64,000 nt of DNA from Dasania phycosphaerae (GTDB lineage Bacteria > Pseudomonadota > Gammaproteobacteria > Pseudomonadales > Dasaniaceae), in NCBI RefSeq assembly GCF_026891035.1, contig NZ_JAPTGG010000017.1:1-64000 (forward strand). Reading direction: 5' to 3'. Below the pieces are notes generated by a model that was not told where the DNA came from, ran no database searches, and worked only from the letters and a program-made list of their open reading frames with translations. This document shows, one piece after another, positions 26,701-35,089 of this stretch. Numbering within the stretch: position 1 is the stretch's first letter; every line of letters starts with the position of its first letter. Made by a program: the position numbers and the translations under genes.

Positions 26701-26957
26701 AAGATCAATATTGGCGCTCTAACATCAACCCTTCCGAGCGCTATGTGCAATCCTTGGTGGATAGCAGCAAACATCGCATAGAGACTAAAATTGACGACTT
26801 TAGCAATATCTACTTTACCGGCGACTGGATTAAAACCGGCTTAAATGCGGGCTGTGTTGAAGCCGCCACCATGGCGGGCTTGCAAACCTCTAGGGCCATA
26901 TGCGGCCACCCCAAAATTATAAAAGGAGAGTTCGACTTCGGCGATTCAGACTTATAA
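23787..26957 (+). CDS. Fusion protein: acetoacetate-decarboxylase-like domain plus FAD-dependent desaturase-like domain
   Basis: This is a large 1056-aa cytoplasmic protein. Residues 1 to about 320 resemble the acetoacetate decarboxylase fold, notably NPIAMVNGRDIYGYPKTIAE, like the GRE..G.PK segment of that family. From about residue 328, KIAILGGGVASCTAAMAL is a Rossmann dinucleotide-binding motif. It is followed by GWRIGGKGASGRN and EEHGLHIWFGFYRNAF, as in phytoene/zeta-carotene desaturases and HpnE. The C-terminus NIYFTGDWIKTGLNAGCVEAA is the matching FAD-closing motif. A charged helical insertion lies at about 490-600. It may oxidise a polyprenoid or other lipid; the substrate is unknown. 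It is transcribed alone or with the channel gene 88 bp downstream. Confidence 0.7.
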   Translation: MEQPNAPSFIYRGGDMLDHPPFQQQNTKMYGFFIEGQIDALQQCIDRDLNAAAAGQYNFKPLSNFVMLTFANIQKCYSSSSQDIGKGWGVENDVCFWVPVGNIVSKDGKEYLNDFYWYTPYIWVNNPIAMVNGRDIYGYPKTIAEINLPPHNAPDYFSAAVNSFKQYSRETESEWNQALSIKNLTPGETPVEKWDDFVDAMKGIFELADGAHLYRPDLNGYQEILHDLTQPQLAQIFLRQLPEGDGQKAAYQALVEAPAIVNSFSAGGLLLGDYEVTINNIDSIPLARDLGIKTGAQTSAFNFWVDFGFTVPAAKTLVNNSHIAAKQKIAILGGGVASCTAAMALTNQPGWQDKYDITLYQKGWRIGGKGASGRNSAMGERIEEHGLHIWFGFYRNAFEYIQQAYAELDRPEGSTLRTWQDAFKPHNFVVHMEHFNDIWTPWCLDFPTTPGNPGVGTESVTVWKLIRTIYAYIHEWLGDIRGEIKQAESLEKARNKTTPKSLKARLLSLDDWIEDEIKEARDDIESVVSGLHNFIESLPEDISAQKISERSLLKHILEEIKEWIEEEAREYLDNNANIRHLFIGIDLGITIIAGMIRDDVIHEGYDVINHLDFREWLRRNGANETYTVQSTTVRALYDLIFAFEDGDIHKANVEAGTMLRGLLRIGLCYNGSVMWKMQAGMGDTIFTPYYQLLKQRGVKFKFFHEVDELILDPNDPSTVQQIRLNRQVDLVDGEQGYHPLVNVKSIGCWPSAPLYQQIVPEQAQLLQDNNIDLESFWSEWPRVYQQHYGKPLPQTLLEKGKDFDLVIHGMSIGGMPYNCQQLLQHSPKLANCHKNVKTVVTQAYQLWTNPSLPELGWEHYSDTGEQPVMTSWTEPVDTWAAMNQLLGKEDWGDLQLNPKNVAYYCGVQNITEIPARDDYEFPQRCKDKVQHNCLQQMKHELYSLWPNAGTADSFDWQVLTSPNQLQGEQRFQDQYWRSNINPSERYVQSLVDSSKHRIETKIDDFSNIYFTGDWIKTGLNAGCVEAATMAGLQTSRAICGHPKIIKGEFDFGDSDL

Positions 26958-27045
26958 TCGCCTTTAAATTACGCCATAATCAACGCCTAGGTCGTTTCCA
27001 TCTACCTAGGCATTGATTATAAACCCTCTCACAATTAGATAATAC

Positions 27046-27876
27046 ATGAGCAGCGAAACCACAAAAGAAAAACTCTATAGCATTATCTTTGGCACCGAAA
27101 CGCTAGCCGGCCGTATTTTTGACCTAATACTGATTGGCCTTATTCTAATTAGCGTACTCTGCGTCATGTTAGATTCCTTCAGCCTCTACCACGAAGAGTA
27201 CTCTACCTTACTGTTTAGCATAGAGTGGTTTTTCACCATTATTTTCACCATAGAATATTTGACTAGGCTGTATTGCTCACCCAACCCCAAAGCTTACGCC
27301 AGCAGTTTTTATGGCATAGTAGATTTACTGGCAGTAATACCCACCTATTTATCGCTAATCTTTGCCTCAACCAACTTTTTAATTGTTGTTAGGCTGCTAC
27401 GTTTATTGCGCATTTTCAGAATATTAAAGCTGTTTAATTACATGAACGAAGCCCATGTATTAATGCGTTCAATTCTTATGGCGAGAAGAAAGATTTATAT
27501 CTTCTTATACTCTATCAGCATTGCCGTTACGCTCTATGGTTCACTGATGTATGTAGTGGAAGGACCGGAATACGGCTTTGACAATATTCCAAAAAGCATA
27601 TACTGGGCCATAGTAACGGTCACCACAGTAGGCTACGGCGACATCACCCCGCACACCTTAGCCGGCCAGATTATCGCCTCACTCGCCATGCTAACGGGCT
27701 ACGCGATTTTAGCAGTGCCCACAGGCATACTAAGCGCCGAATTAATCAATGAAATGAAAAAAGAGCGTGCGGTATACGCCTGCCGTAACTGCGAGCGCGC
27801 CGGTCACGAAAAAGATGCGGAATACTGCAAATTTTGTGGCACCGAACTATGGTTTGCAAAAAAAGAAGATGATTAA
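27046..27876 (+). CDS. Voltage-gated-type potassium channel with C-terminal zinc-ribbon-like tail
   Basis: This 276-aa six-transmembrane channel has S1-S3 in residues 22-107. S4 carries basic residues every third position (R116, R119, R122, R125, K128). The selectivity filter TVGYGD is at 194-199, between S5 and S6. The short cytoplasmic tail has CRNC (246-249) and CKFC (261-264), which look like a zinc-binding ribbon instead of the usual RCK or cyclic-nucleotide domain. The stop overlaps the start of yjbQ. Confidence 0.9.
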   Translation: MSSETTKEKLYSIIFGTETLAGRIFDLILIGLILISVLCVMLDSFSLYHEEYSTLLFSIEWFFTIIFTIEYLTRLYCSPNPKAYASSFYGIVDLLAVIPTYLSLIFASTNFLIVVRLLRLLRIFRILKLFNYMNEAHVLMRSILMARRKIYIFLYSISIAVTLYGSLMYVVEGPEYGFDNIPKSIYWAIVTVTTVGYGDITPHTLAGQIIASLAMLTGYAILAVPTGILSAELINEMKKERAVYACRNCERAGHEKDAEYCKFCGTELWFAKKEDD

Positions 27877-28276
27877 ACAATTAGCTATAAAGGTCAGCGG
27901 CCAAGGCTTACTCGCGATTACCCCCTTAGTAGAACAGCAGTTAAGCCAAACAGCGCTTAAAGAGGGCCTGTGTACCTTATTTATACAACACACTTCGGCC
28001 AGCTTATTAATACAGGAAAACTACGACCCCAGTGCCCAGCATGATTTAGAAAATTGGTTAAATCGTTTAGTACCCGAAAACGACCCACTCTATACTCATG
28101 TTTTAGAGGGGCCCGATGATATGCCCGCCCATATTAAAACAGCACTCACCGCCACCAGTATTGCTATACCTATTATCGACGGCAAACTTGCCCTAGGTAC
28201 CTGGCAGGGTATTTATTTATGGGAACACAGGCACTACAGCGGCCAACGCTTGGTGATTATGCACGTAGGCCCTTAG
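27869..28276 (+). CDS. yjbQ: YjbQ family protein (UPF0047)
   Basis: This 135-aa small globular protein has the family motifs LCTLFIQHTSASLLIQENYD and LGTWQGIYLWEHR. E. coli YjbQ has weak thiamin-phosphate-synthase-like activity; its true role is uncertain. The start is the ATG at 27869, overlapping the channel gene's stop, which gives the usual length; the open frame upstream merely runs inside the channel gene. Confidence 0.88.
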   Translation: MIKQLAIKVSGQGLLAITPLVEQQLSQTALKEGLCTLFIQHTSASLLIQENYDPSAQHDLENWLNRLVPENDPLYTHVLEGPDDMPAHIKTALTATSIAIPIIDGKLALGTWQGIYLWEHRHYSGQRLVIMHVGP

Positions 28277-28381
28277 GCCTGTGCCAGCACAGCCAGTTGG
28301 CACCAGCCCATTTTCTATCGCTGGGTGAGCAATCCAGCTCAACCCACTACTCAGCCCTTATTGTGTTCGCGCCTAGCCAGA

Positions 28382-30751
28382 CTAGCGGTTTTCTATACGA
28401 TTAAAGTCCAGCAGCCCCGAGGCCACAGGCTCGCTGCGTTTATAATAATGGTGTAGCCAATCGCTGTAAGACCAAAACTGCGATGAGGTTCTGCGTATAC
28501 CGTAGTGGTCAAGTAATTTACGATAAGCCTGCTCACTATCAATAGCCTTTAACTCGGCAACAAAATCAGCCATTTTTTGCTCTGGCACATGCACAAAGGT
28601 ATTGGGGTAAGCCCCCACCACACCGTTAATCACAGTAACGGTTTGCTCCTTAGGTATCAGCGTGGACTTCTCGCGTAATAGTGTCAGCACATTACTGCGC
28701 GCACGATTGCTAAGCAAGGTGTACAGTTCATCACCGCCCTGCATACCTGCCTTGCCAACTCGTATCAACAACACTTCAGGCAAATAACTAATAGCCTCGC
28801 CATTAAACTCCGCCAAGGTTTGCAAGGAGTGCTGCATAGAGCCCGCTGCCGCCATAGTGACTGGCCGATTAATACTGTCTTCTGGCAATAGTTTGCCCCC
28901 TATGCGCTGCTGTAATAATTCAAATAACTCAGCCTTAGGGTTAGCACTTTTATAAGCTATACCCAGTTCGTTATCATTACCGCTAGCCAAACTGTCAATA
29001 TACTTTTTCACGCTCTCCTCTTCATCTCTATACCAAAATTCCAGCTCTTGCTTGGCACTGGCTGATGGTAATAAATTGAGAAAATTACGTTCCCCCTCCA
29101 TGCGTAAAAAATCCATATACAAACGGGTCAATAACTGGTGGCCCGTATTGCCATAAACATCAAAGCCAGAAACCAGCAAATAATGGATGCGCTCTAATAA
29201 TGGGTAATCAATTAACCAGGCGGTTTTAGGTTGTTTTCCTAACAAACCTTTTTTTACCGTAGCACTATCAAAATGCCTAAACACGGTTAGGGCTAAATTG
29301 TCATTATCGCCATCACCATCCCAAATAAAATCCAATTCTAGTTTTTTACCCTTGGAGAAATATAACTTCTTTAAGCTTTCTTTTTCTTTTAAATATTCAC
29401 TCTCACTTTTAGAGTAAGCCAGCCAATTCAACAGCGACAGGGTTTGGCTACTTTTTTCAGCAGGTAAATTCAGCGTATCTGACTCTTTAGTAATAAAGCG
29501 TTCCACTTTATGCATAAGATTTTCGTCAGGATCAACAAACAACACCCAAAAATGATCATCAATAACATTTAAAGCAATTTGGCCACGACACACTGGCCCT
29601 TTAATAAAACCATTGATGGTGAAAGCGGCCTCTTCCAGCATAAATTGATAACGTGATTTAACAGGCAGTTGCGCAAAGCTAATAAAAGGGTTGGCTGATT
29701 TTTTCCGCTCGTAGGATGGCAGCTCATTCACCGCATAATCGGCCTTAATAAACCACTGATGCCAGCGCAACATGCGCCCTGAATCCAAGCTGTAAGGCAT
29801 GTGTTCTTTAGCGGTGATGGTGCTATTTACTCTTTGCAAGCGATAATAAAACACCTCTACACCAGGATCATCATAGGGCCTGCGCGTGGAGATCACCCGT
29901 ATAGGCTCACCGCTAGGGGTATAAGAACGCACTAAGCGAAAAAACTCACCGGCAGGCAAATCGGGAAAATACAGATGAGCAATAAACAAATGCTCATAAA
30001 TATACCTGGCACTCAGTTTATGCTTGTTGCTGGGGCCATTTAAAAAACCTTCCCACAAGGCCAGTTTATTTTGATACTCAGGGCCTAGGGCGCCTCTTTC
30101 GCGCACTGCCGCGCCCTGCTCCAACCATTGCTTAACCGTATTAAATTCCTGGCTATTTAAACCTGGCAAGCCATAAGGCATACCCCACAGTGGATAATCC
30201 TTTTCAAAACTGTCCAGCTCTTCAATTTTGGGGCATTGTTGGTCGCGATTTAAAGCAAAATCAAACTCTGAGCCCAATTGTGTCACTTTCGGCAAGGGCT
30301 GGTGCTGCTTCATTGCCAGCAGCCTATACATAACACTGCCGTCTAAATTATTTTGCGGCGTTTGTAGTCGCTCATTTAATACCGGATAAAACCCTTTATT
30401 GCGCCACTGCTGGGTATTTTCGGCATCGATAAATAAGCGGCTGACATTACTGGCCAATAGGCGTTTGCCGTCGTAGACCTTGGCCTTAGTCGCCCCCCTA
30501 TCTATACCCTCAAAGCTAGATAACTTTAACTGGCAGGGCGCGTCATAGCAGCCGTGGCACACCACGCAGCGATTATCTAATATCGGTTTTACATCGCGTC
30601 GGTATTCCATCAGCTCGGCCGAGTGATTGTGCTCGCTCAACATACGTTCGCGCACCTGCGGCTCGCCAAATTGCAAGTCCAACTGGTGGCTGGCGTATAC
30701 CGCACAGCCTGTTAAGACCAATAACAACGCCGCTGTAAAACTTTTTTTCAT
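28382..30751 (-). CDS. cti: Fatty acid cis-trans isomerase (Cti)
   Basis: This 789-aa periplasmic heme enzyme converts cis- to trans-unsaturated fatty acids in membrane phospholipids, a rapid response to solvents and heat. The c-type heme site is CVVCH, near residue 62, within RDVKPILDNRCVVCHGCYD. The export signal ends in LTGC, which could also be a lipobox. ATG at 30751 gives MKKSFTAALLL; a GTG four codons upstream is possible. The rest matches Cti in length and in segments such as NKGFYPVLNER. Confidence 0.92.
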   Translation of the reverse strand: MKKSFTAALLLVLTGCAVYASHQLDLQFGEPQVRERMLSEHNHSAELMEYRRDVKPILDNRCVVCHGCYDAPCQLKLSSFEGIDRGATKAKVYDGKRLLASNVSRLFIDAENTQQWRNKGFYPVLNERLQTPQNNLDGSVMYRLLAMKQHQPLPKVTQLGSEFDFALNRDQQCPKIEELDSFEKDYPLWGMPYGLPGLNSQEFNTVKQWLEQGAAVRERGALGPEYQNKLALWEGFLNGPSNKHKLSARYIYEHLFIAHLYFPDLPAGEFFRLVRSYTPSGEPIRVISTRRPYDDPGVEVFYYRLQRVNSTITAKEHMPYSLDSGRMLRWHQWFIKADYAVNELPSYERKKSANPFISFAQLPVKSRYQFMLEEAAFTINGFIKGPVCRGQIALNVIDDHFWVLFVDPDENLMHKVERFITKESDTLNLPAEKSSQTLSLLNWLAYSKSESEYLKEKESLKKLYFSKGKKLELDFIWDGDGDNDNLALTVFRHFDSATVKKGLLGKQPKTAWLIDYPLLERIHYLLVSGFDVYGNTGHQLLTRLYMDFLRMEGERNFLNLLPSASAKQELEFWYRDEEESVKKYIDSLASGNDNELGIAYKSANPKAELFELLQQRIGGKLLPEDSINRPVTMAAAGSMQHSLQTLAEFNGEAISYLPEVLLIRVGKAGMQGGDELYTLLSNRARSNVLTLLREKSTLIPKEQTVTVINGVVGAYPNTFVHVPEQKMADFVAELKAIDSEQAYRKLLDHYGIRRTSSQFWSYSDWLHHYYKRSEPVASGLLDFNRIENR

Positions 30752-30774
30752 TATCGCTTTCACTTTTTATTTAT

Positions 30775-30802
30775 AAAAAAACCAGCACAAGTGCTGGTTT
30801 TT
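30775..30802 (-). terminator. Intrinsic terminator after sthA
   Basis: AACCAGCAC pairs with GTGCTGGTT, flanked by A-runs and T-runs, 22 bp after the sthA stop. It separates sthA from cti. Confidence 0.8.
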
Positions 30803-30823
30803 AATCAAAACTAGAACTTATTG

Positions 30824-32218
30824 TTAGCTAGCTCGCTGCCCTGCTATATGTAATGCCGCCACTCTATAGGCTTCTGCCAGGGTGGGAAAATTAAAAATAT
30901 TTTCCACAAAGCCATCGACCTCCATATTCGATAACAGCGCCATCTGCCCTATATGAATGAGTTCGGTAGCGCCCTCACCCACTATCGCCACCCCTAATAA
31001 TTTTTTGCCTTTGGGGCAGGCAATTAATTTTAACAAGCCGTCTTGCACGCCAGAAATTTGGCCGCGGGCTATCTCCTCAAAACGAGCATAGCCAACAATA
31101 ACATCGCCATAGCTGTCACGAGCCTGTTGCTCGTTCATGCCTACGGTAGATAATTCAGGTATGGCATAAATGCCCGACGGTATCATGTCGGTCATTTCAC
31201 CTAAATCTATGCCCAAGGCCCCCAGGCAAGCTCTGCGCCCTTGCTCCATAGAGGCCGAAGCCAATGAAGGTGGCCCTATCACATCACCGGCGGCATAAAT
31301 ATTATCCACCGCGGTTTTACAATGTTTATCGACGGGGATAATACCACGTTCATTCAATGATAATCCGGCATTCTCTATACACAGCCCTTCTACATTGGCC
31401 ACCCTACCGGCGGCAGACAGTAGCTTTTCACTGCGTACTATGCGCCCGCCCTCTAGCTCGGTTATCACCTGTGACACCCCATCCCAATACACTCTATTGA
31501 CTTTTACATTAGGAATAAACTGAGCACCACTGGCCTCGAAGGCATGAACAAAGCGATCGGTTAAGTCAGCATCTAAAAAACCCAAGGGCCTGGGGTAGCG
31601 ATCTATCATAGTCACCCTTACTCCCAGGCTGGCAAAGATAGAGGCATATTCACTGGCAATTACGCCGCCCCCTAGTACCGTTAAAGTTTGCGGCAAGTAC
31701 ATCATAGACAGTATAGAGTCACTGTCGTAGATGTATTCGTGATCCACTTCTATATTGTCTACATGCCGGGGTATGGAGCCGGTGGCAATCACAAAGTAAT
31801 CAGCCTTAAAAGTTTGCTGTTGGCCACCGGGCATATCGACTTTTAGGGTTTTATTGTCTACAAAGCTGGCGCGACCATGCACCCGTTCGATTTTGTTACG
31901 AGCGATTTGCTTATGTATATAGTCGTCGTGAGCTTTGATTACCGAATGCATATTGTCGATTAAAGCGGCCATTTCGGTATCTGGGCGTAGCGAAAACGAA
32001 AAAATCTCAGCATGGCCACGCAAATGAGCGATACGCAGGGCGTTTTCGCGCAGAGTTTTACTGGGTATAGTGCCTCTATGTACACAGGCCCCACCTAGTA
32101 CTTTATCCCCTTCTATCATCGCCACTCGTTTACCGGCCTTAGCTGCTTGCACGGCTGCTTTTTGGCCAGCAGGGCCACTGCCCACTACTATAATGTCGTA
32201 TTGTTGTTCGCTACTCAC
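30824..32218 (-). CDS. sthA: Soluble pyridine nucleotide transhydrogenase
   Basis: This 464-aa flavoprotein moves hydride between NADPH and NAD+. The FAD site is IIVVGSGPAGQKAA. The segment CVHRGTIPSK has Cys45 and Thr50: the second redox cysteine of dihydrolipoyl dehydrogenases is replaced by Thr, as in E. coli SthA. The NAD-binding motif VLGGGVIASEYASIFASLG follows. Its start overlaps the HDOD gene's stop by 4 bp (ATGA). Confidence 0.95.
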   Translation of the reverse strand: MSSEQQYDIIVVGSGPAGQKAAVQAAKAGKRVAMIEGDKVLGGACVHRGTIPSKTLRENALRIAHLRGHAEIFSFSLRPDTEMAALIDNMHSVIKAHDDYIHKQIARNKIERVHGRASFVDNKTLKVDMPGGQQQTFKADYFVIATGSIPRHVDNIEVDHEYIYDSDSILSMMYLPQTLTVLGGGVIASEYASIFASLGVRVTMIDRYPRPLGFLDADLTDRFVHAFEASGAQFIPNVKVNRVYWDGVSQVITELEGGRIVRSEKLLSAAGRVANVEGLCIENAGLSLNERGIIPVDKHCKTAVDNIYAAGDVIGPPSLASASMEQGRRACLGALGIDLGEMTDMIPSGIYAIPELSTVGMNEQQARDSYGDVIVGYARFEEIARGQISGVQDGLLKLIACPKGKKLLGVAIVGEGATELIHIGQMALLSNMEVDGFVENIFNFPTLAEAYRVAALHIAGQRAS

Positions 32219-33060
32219 AGCTTTAAGGCCTCTATGGTGTTATTAATATCGTCCAGTTTTTCCAGCAATTGCTCTACATCACTGACATACAGGTTCATAA
32301 CTACCACATAGGGATCGCTAGCCAAAACCTTTGCGTCGTACTCGCCTTGCTCTAAAGCCACTTGTGCAAATACTCTGGCCGCCCTAATGGCATCAATCAC
32401 ATCCTGAGCTTTAGATTGCGCTTGCTCACTATCAATATTGGCTATGGTCTCAGCCACCGCTGCCGGTAATTGCCAGCGCTCTGCCAGTATCACCCCTACC
32501 TGCTTCTGATAGCGATCAATCAAACGCTGCGCACTAGCCCTATCCACCTCAAGTTGTAACTCTTGGGCGCACTCCAACGCCGCCTGCAATACCGCGGGCT
32601 TGCCAATCTGAAACAATAAGCCCGATAAAAAAGTAGACTCCACATTTTTACGGGCTTTACGCGCGATCTCTTTAGCCCATACTGCCGTCGATAACGACGC
32701 TAGCCACAGCTCTTTTATCAAAGGTTCAAAACCAGGCGCCGCAAATAACTTAGGCCCCATGGTGGCAGCCATAGCTATTTCCGCAATATTTTGCATACCC
32801 AATCGGGCTATGGCCTGCTGTAGCGAGGTCATTTTAGCGCTGGGGCTATAGGCAGCAGAATTGGCTATGCGCATAACATGGCCCGCCAAGGCTTGGTCGC
32901 TTTGGATTAAACGCGACAGCGCCGCGGCATCAGAATTAACATCATTAACTAGGCTTAAAACATGAGTGGTAACCTGGGGTAACATGGGCAGTGATAGCGC
33001 CTGAACGGCTATCTTCTGCTCCAACAGAGGGCTTACACTACTATAAACATCATCTTGCAT
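32215..33060 (-). CDS. HDOD domain signalling protein
   Basis: This 281-aa single HDOD domain has LPMLPQVTTHVLSLVNDVNSD, LSRLIQSDQALAGHVMRIANSA and LQQAIARLGMQNIAEIA. HDOD is a relative of HD phosphohydrolases that usually lacks catalytic residues and acts as a regulatory scaffold. Coupling to sthA is unusual and of unknown meaning. No partner domain is fused. Confidence 0.88.
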   Translation of the reverse strand: MQDDVYSSVSPLLEQKIAVQALSLPMLPQVTTHVLSLVNDVNSDAAALSRLIQSDQALAGHVMRIANSAAYSPSAKMTSLQQAIARLGMQNIAEIAMAATMGPKLFAAPGFEPLIKELWLASLSTAVWAKEIARKARKNVESTFLSGLLFQIGKPAVLQAALECAQELQLEVDRASAQRLIDRYQKQVGVILAERWQLPAAVAETIANIDSEQAQSKAQDVIDAIRAARVFAQVALEQGEYDAKVLASDPYVVVMNLYVSDVEQLLEKLDDINNTIEALKL

Positions 33061-33270
33061 TATCTTTTCACCTTATAGTCGGGCTGTGCTGCCGGCCTTA
33101 GGCCTAGCACTTATTATTTTGCCCACTGCAGCTTTATTTATTAGTATTCAACAGCTTAGATCATATTTACAAAATCACCGTCTAAAAGCTTAGGTTTTAC
33201 ACTAGCCTTTCGCCAGTTGTTGCCTAACACTAGCGGATTTATCATACCAGCGCCCTTAAACAGCTAGATA

Positions 33271-34023
33271 TTGACTATGATCAAACAACTAAAATGGCTT
33301 ATGGCCATGCTGGGCGGCCAACAGCCCAATGCCAGTACCCTCAGCCATTACCAGCGCTTGCAGCAACTCTGCGATAGCCATCAGAGCATTACTATACGGT
33401 TGAAGTATCACCCTATAGATTATCAAAGCCTGATATTACATATAGACCAAGAGCATCATGAGCTGTTAATTGATGATTTATTCCCCGCGCTGGATAAGCC
33501 CTTAACCGCCAACACCACCCTGCAGCTAATAAGCAACAGCGCGGGCCAGCAGCTGAACTTTTACACGCGGGTGATTCGCCGTTGCCGCAACGGCAGTGAT
33601 AGCAGTTATTTATTAGAGTTGCCCAAAGAGTTGGGGCATAATCACAACCGCAGCAGCTATCGTGTTTATGTCGATAATGAACGTGGCCTGCGCATACGCT
33701 TAAACGATGTAGAGCCAACATTAAAATCAGTCAGAATATCTAACCTTTCAAGCAATGGTATCAAGTTATATTTTAGCGACAACGTCCAAAACCACTTAAA
33801 AAATATTCGCTACTTAGACGATGTGGTGATTATTTTGCCCAACGACTACAGCATAGATTGCCGGATTCAAATATTAAATAACTACCTAATACAAGGCGGC
33901 CACCCCCATAGCGTAATAGGTGGCAAGCTGATTATTAAGCAACCATTACACAAAAATAAGCTACAACAATATCTGGCTAGCGTACAACGCCAACAACGAA
34001 AAAGAGAGAACCGTGACAGTTAA
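33271..34023 (+). CDS. PilZ domain protein with YcgR-like N-terminal domain
   Basis: This 250-aa protein has an N-terminal beta domain (about 25-125) like the YcgR/PilZN fold. A PilZ domain follows with c-di-GMP motif RSSYR (RxxxR) and NLSSNG, in which the usual Asp of DxSxxG is Asn. It is probably a c-di-GMP receptor. The start is TTG at 33271, or ATG at 33277 two codons later. It overlaps the downstream deacetylase gene by 11 bp, so the two may act together on the envelope. Confidence 0.82.
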   Translation: MTMIKQLKWLMAMLGGQQPNASTLSHYQRLQQLCDSHQSITIRLKYHPIDYQSLILHIDQEHHELLIDDLFPALDKPLTANTTLQLISNSAGQQLNFYTRVIRRCRNGSDSSYLLELPKELGHNHNRSSYRVYVDNERGLRIRLNDVEPTLKSVRISNLSSNGIKLYFSDNVQNHLKNIRYLDDVVIILPNDYSIDCRIQILNNYLIQGGHPHSVIGGKLIIKQPLHKNKLQQYLASVQRQQRKRENRDS

Positions 34024-35089
34024 AAATATTATCCTGGGGCTTATCACCCTGCTCAGCACCAGCCTTGGCTACAGCGAGCAACAAGCTAATGAAAACACTA
34101 TTAATAACAGCGCAGTGATACTGCTATACCATCATGTAGCTGACGATACTCCCGCTATTACCAGCGTGAGCCCACAGCAGTTTGAACAGCAACTGGATTA
34201 TTTACAGGCCAATGATTTTAAAGTATGGCCACTGCCGCAGTTAATGACTCACTACCGCCAAGGCCTTAGCATCCCCGATAAAGTCGTGGCGATTACTTTT
34301 GATGATGCTTATGAATCGGTATACAGCCAAGCCTATCCTAGACTCAAACAACGCGGCATGCCCTTTACTATTTTCGTCACCACCGACTCAGTAGATAAAC
34401 AGTTTAATAAACAGCTGAACTGGCAAGCCTTATTAGAGATGAGCCGCAACGGTGCCACTATTGCCAACCATACCGTTAACCACCCCCATATGCTTTACCG
34501 TTTTGAGGGCGAAAACGATAAGCAGTGGCAACAACGTATGCAGCAAGAAATCGACGGCGCACAGCAGCGCATCGCCGAGCAAATAGGCAGCCAACATAAG
34601 CTCTTTGCCTACCCCTACGGCGAACATAATCAAAGCTTAAAAGAACAGCTAGCGCAAATGGGCTACCTGGCTTTTGGCCAGCAATCGGGTGCCTTAGGTC
34701 CTTATAGCCACGCCCAAAGCATCCCCCGTTACCCCATAGCCGGTGATTACAGCAAACTGGATGATTTTATTCTTAAAATACACACCAAAGCGATGCCTGC
34801 CATAGAGCTTAGCAGTAGCGCAACGCCGCTTAGTGCCAAACAATCAAAACCCACAGTGACATTGGAATTTAAGCAGGCTATACACAAACCGTTTTTTCAA
34901 TGCTACGGCCCTGGTGGCAAGCTGCCACTGCAGTGGCAAGCTAATACTGTAACAATTACTGCGGCTGTTGATATTCCTGCCGGACGCTCGCGTTATAACT
35001 GCACCCTACCCGCCGGGGATAATCGTTATTATTGGTATTCCAAGCCGTGGGTGCGTTTAAAAGATGACGGCACTTGGATTTTAGATTAA
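34013..35089 (+). CDS. Exported polysaccharide deacetylase (NodB family)
   Basis: This 358-aa protein has a signal peptide (about 1-21) and a NodB domain: VILLYHHV at the start, AITFDDAYESVY (catalytic Asp and metal-binding Asp), ANHTVNHPH (metal histidines) and FAYPYGEHN. The architecture resembles PgaB N-terminal domains and poly-GlcNAc or peptidoglycan deacetylases. A C-terminal beta region (about 260-358) carries no motif I recognise. GTG start inside the pilZ gene. It converges with the Bax gene, the stops overlapping by 4 bp. Confidence 0.85.
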   Translation: MTVKNIILGLITLLSTSLGYSEQQANENTINNSAVILLYHHVADDTPAITSVSPQQFEQQLDYLQANDFKVWPLPQLMTHYRQGLSIPDKVVAITFDDAYESVYSQAYPRLKQRGMPFTIFVTTDSVDKQFNKQLNWQALLEMSRNGATIANHTVNHPHMLYRFEGENDKQWQQRMQQEIDGAQQRIAEQIGSQHKLFAYPYGEHNQSLKEQLAQMGYLAFGQQSGALGPYSHAQSIPRYPIAGDYSKLDDFILKIHTKAMPAIELSSSATPLSAKQSKPTVTLEFKQAIHKPFFQCYGPGGKLPLQWQANTVTITAAVDIPAGRSRYNCTLPAGDNRYYWYSKPWVRLKDDGTWILD

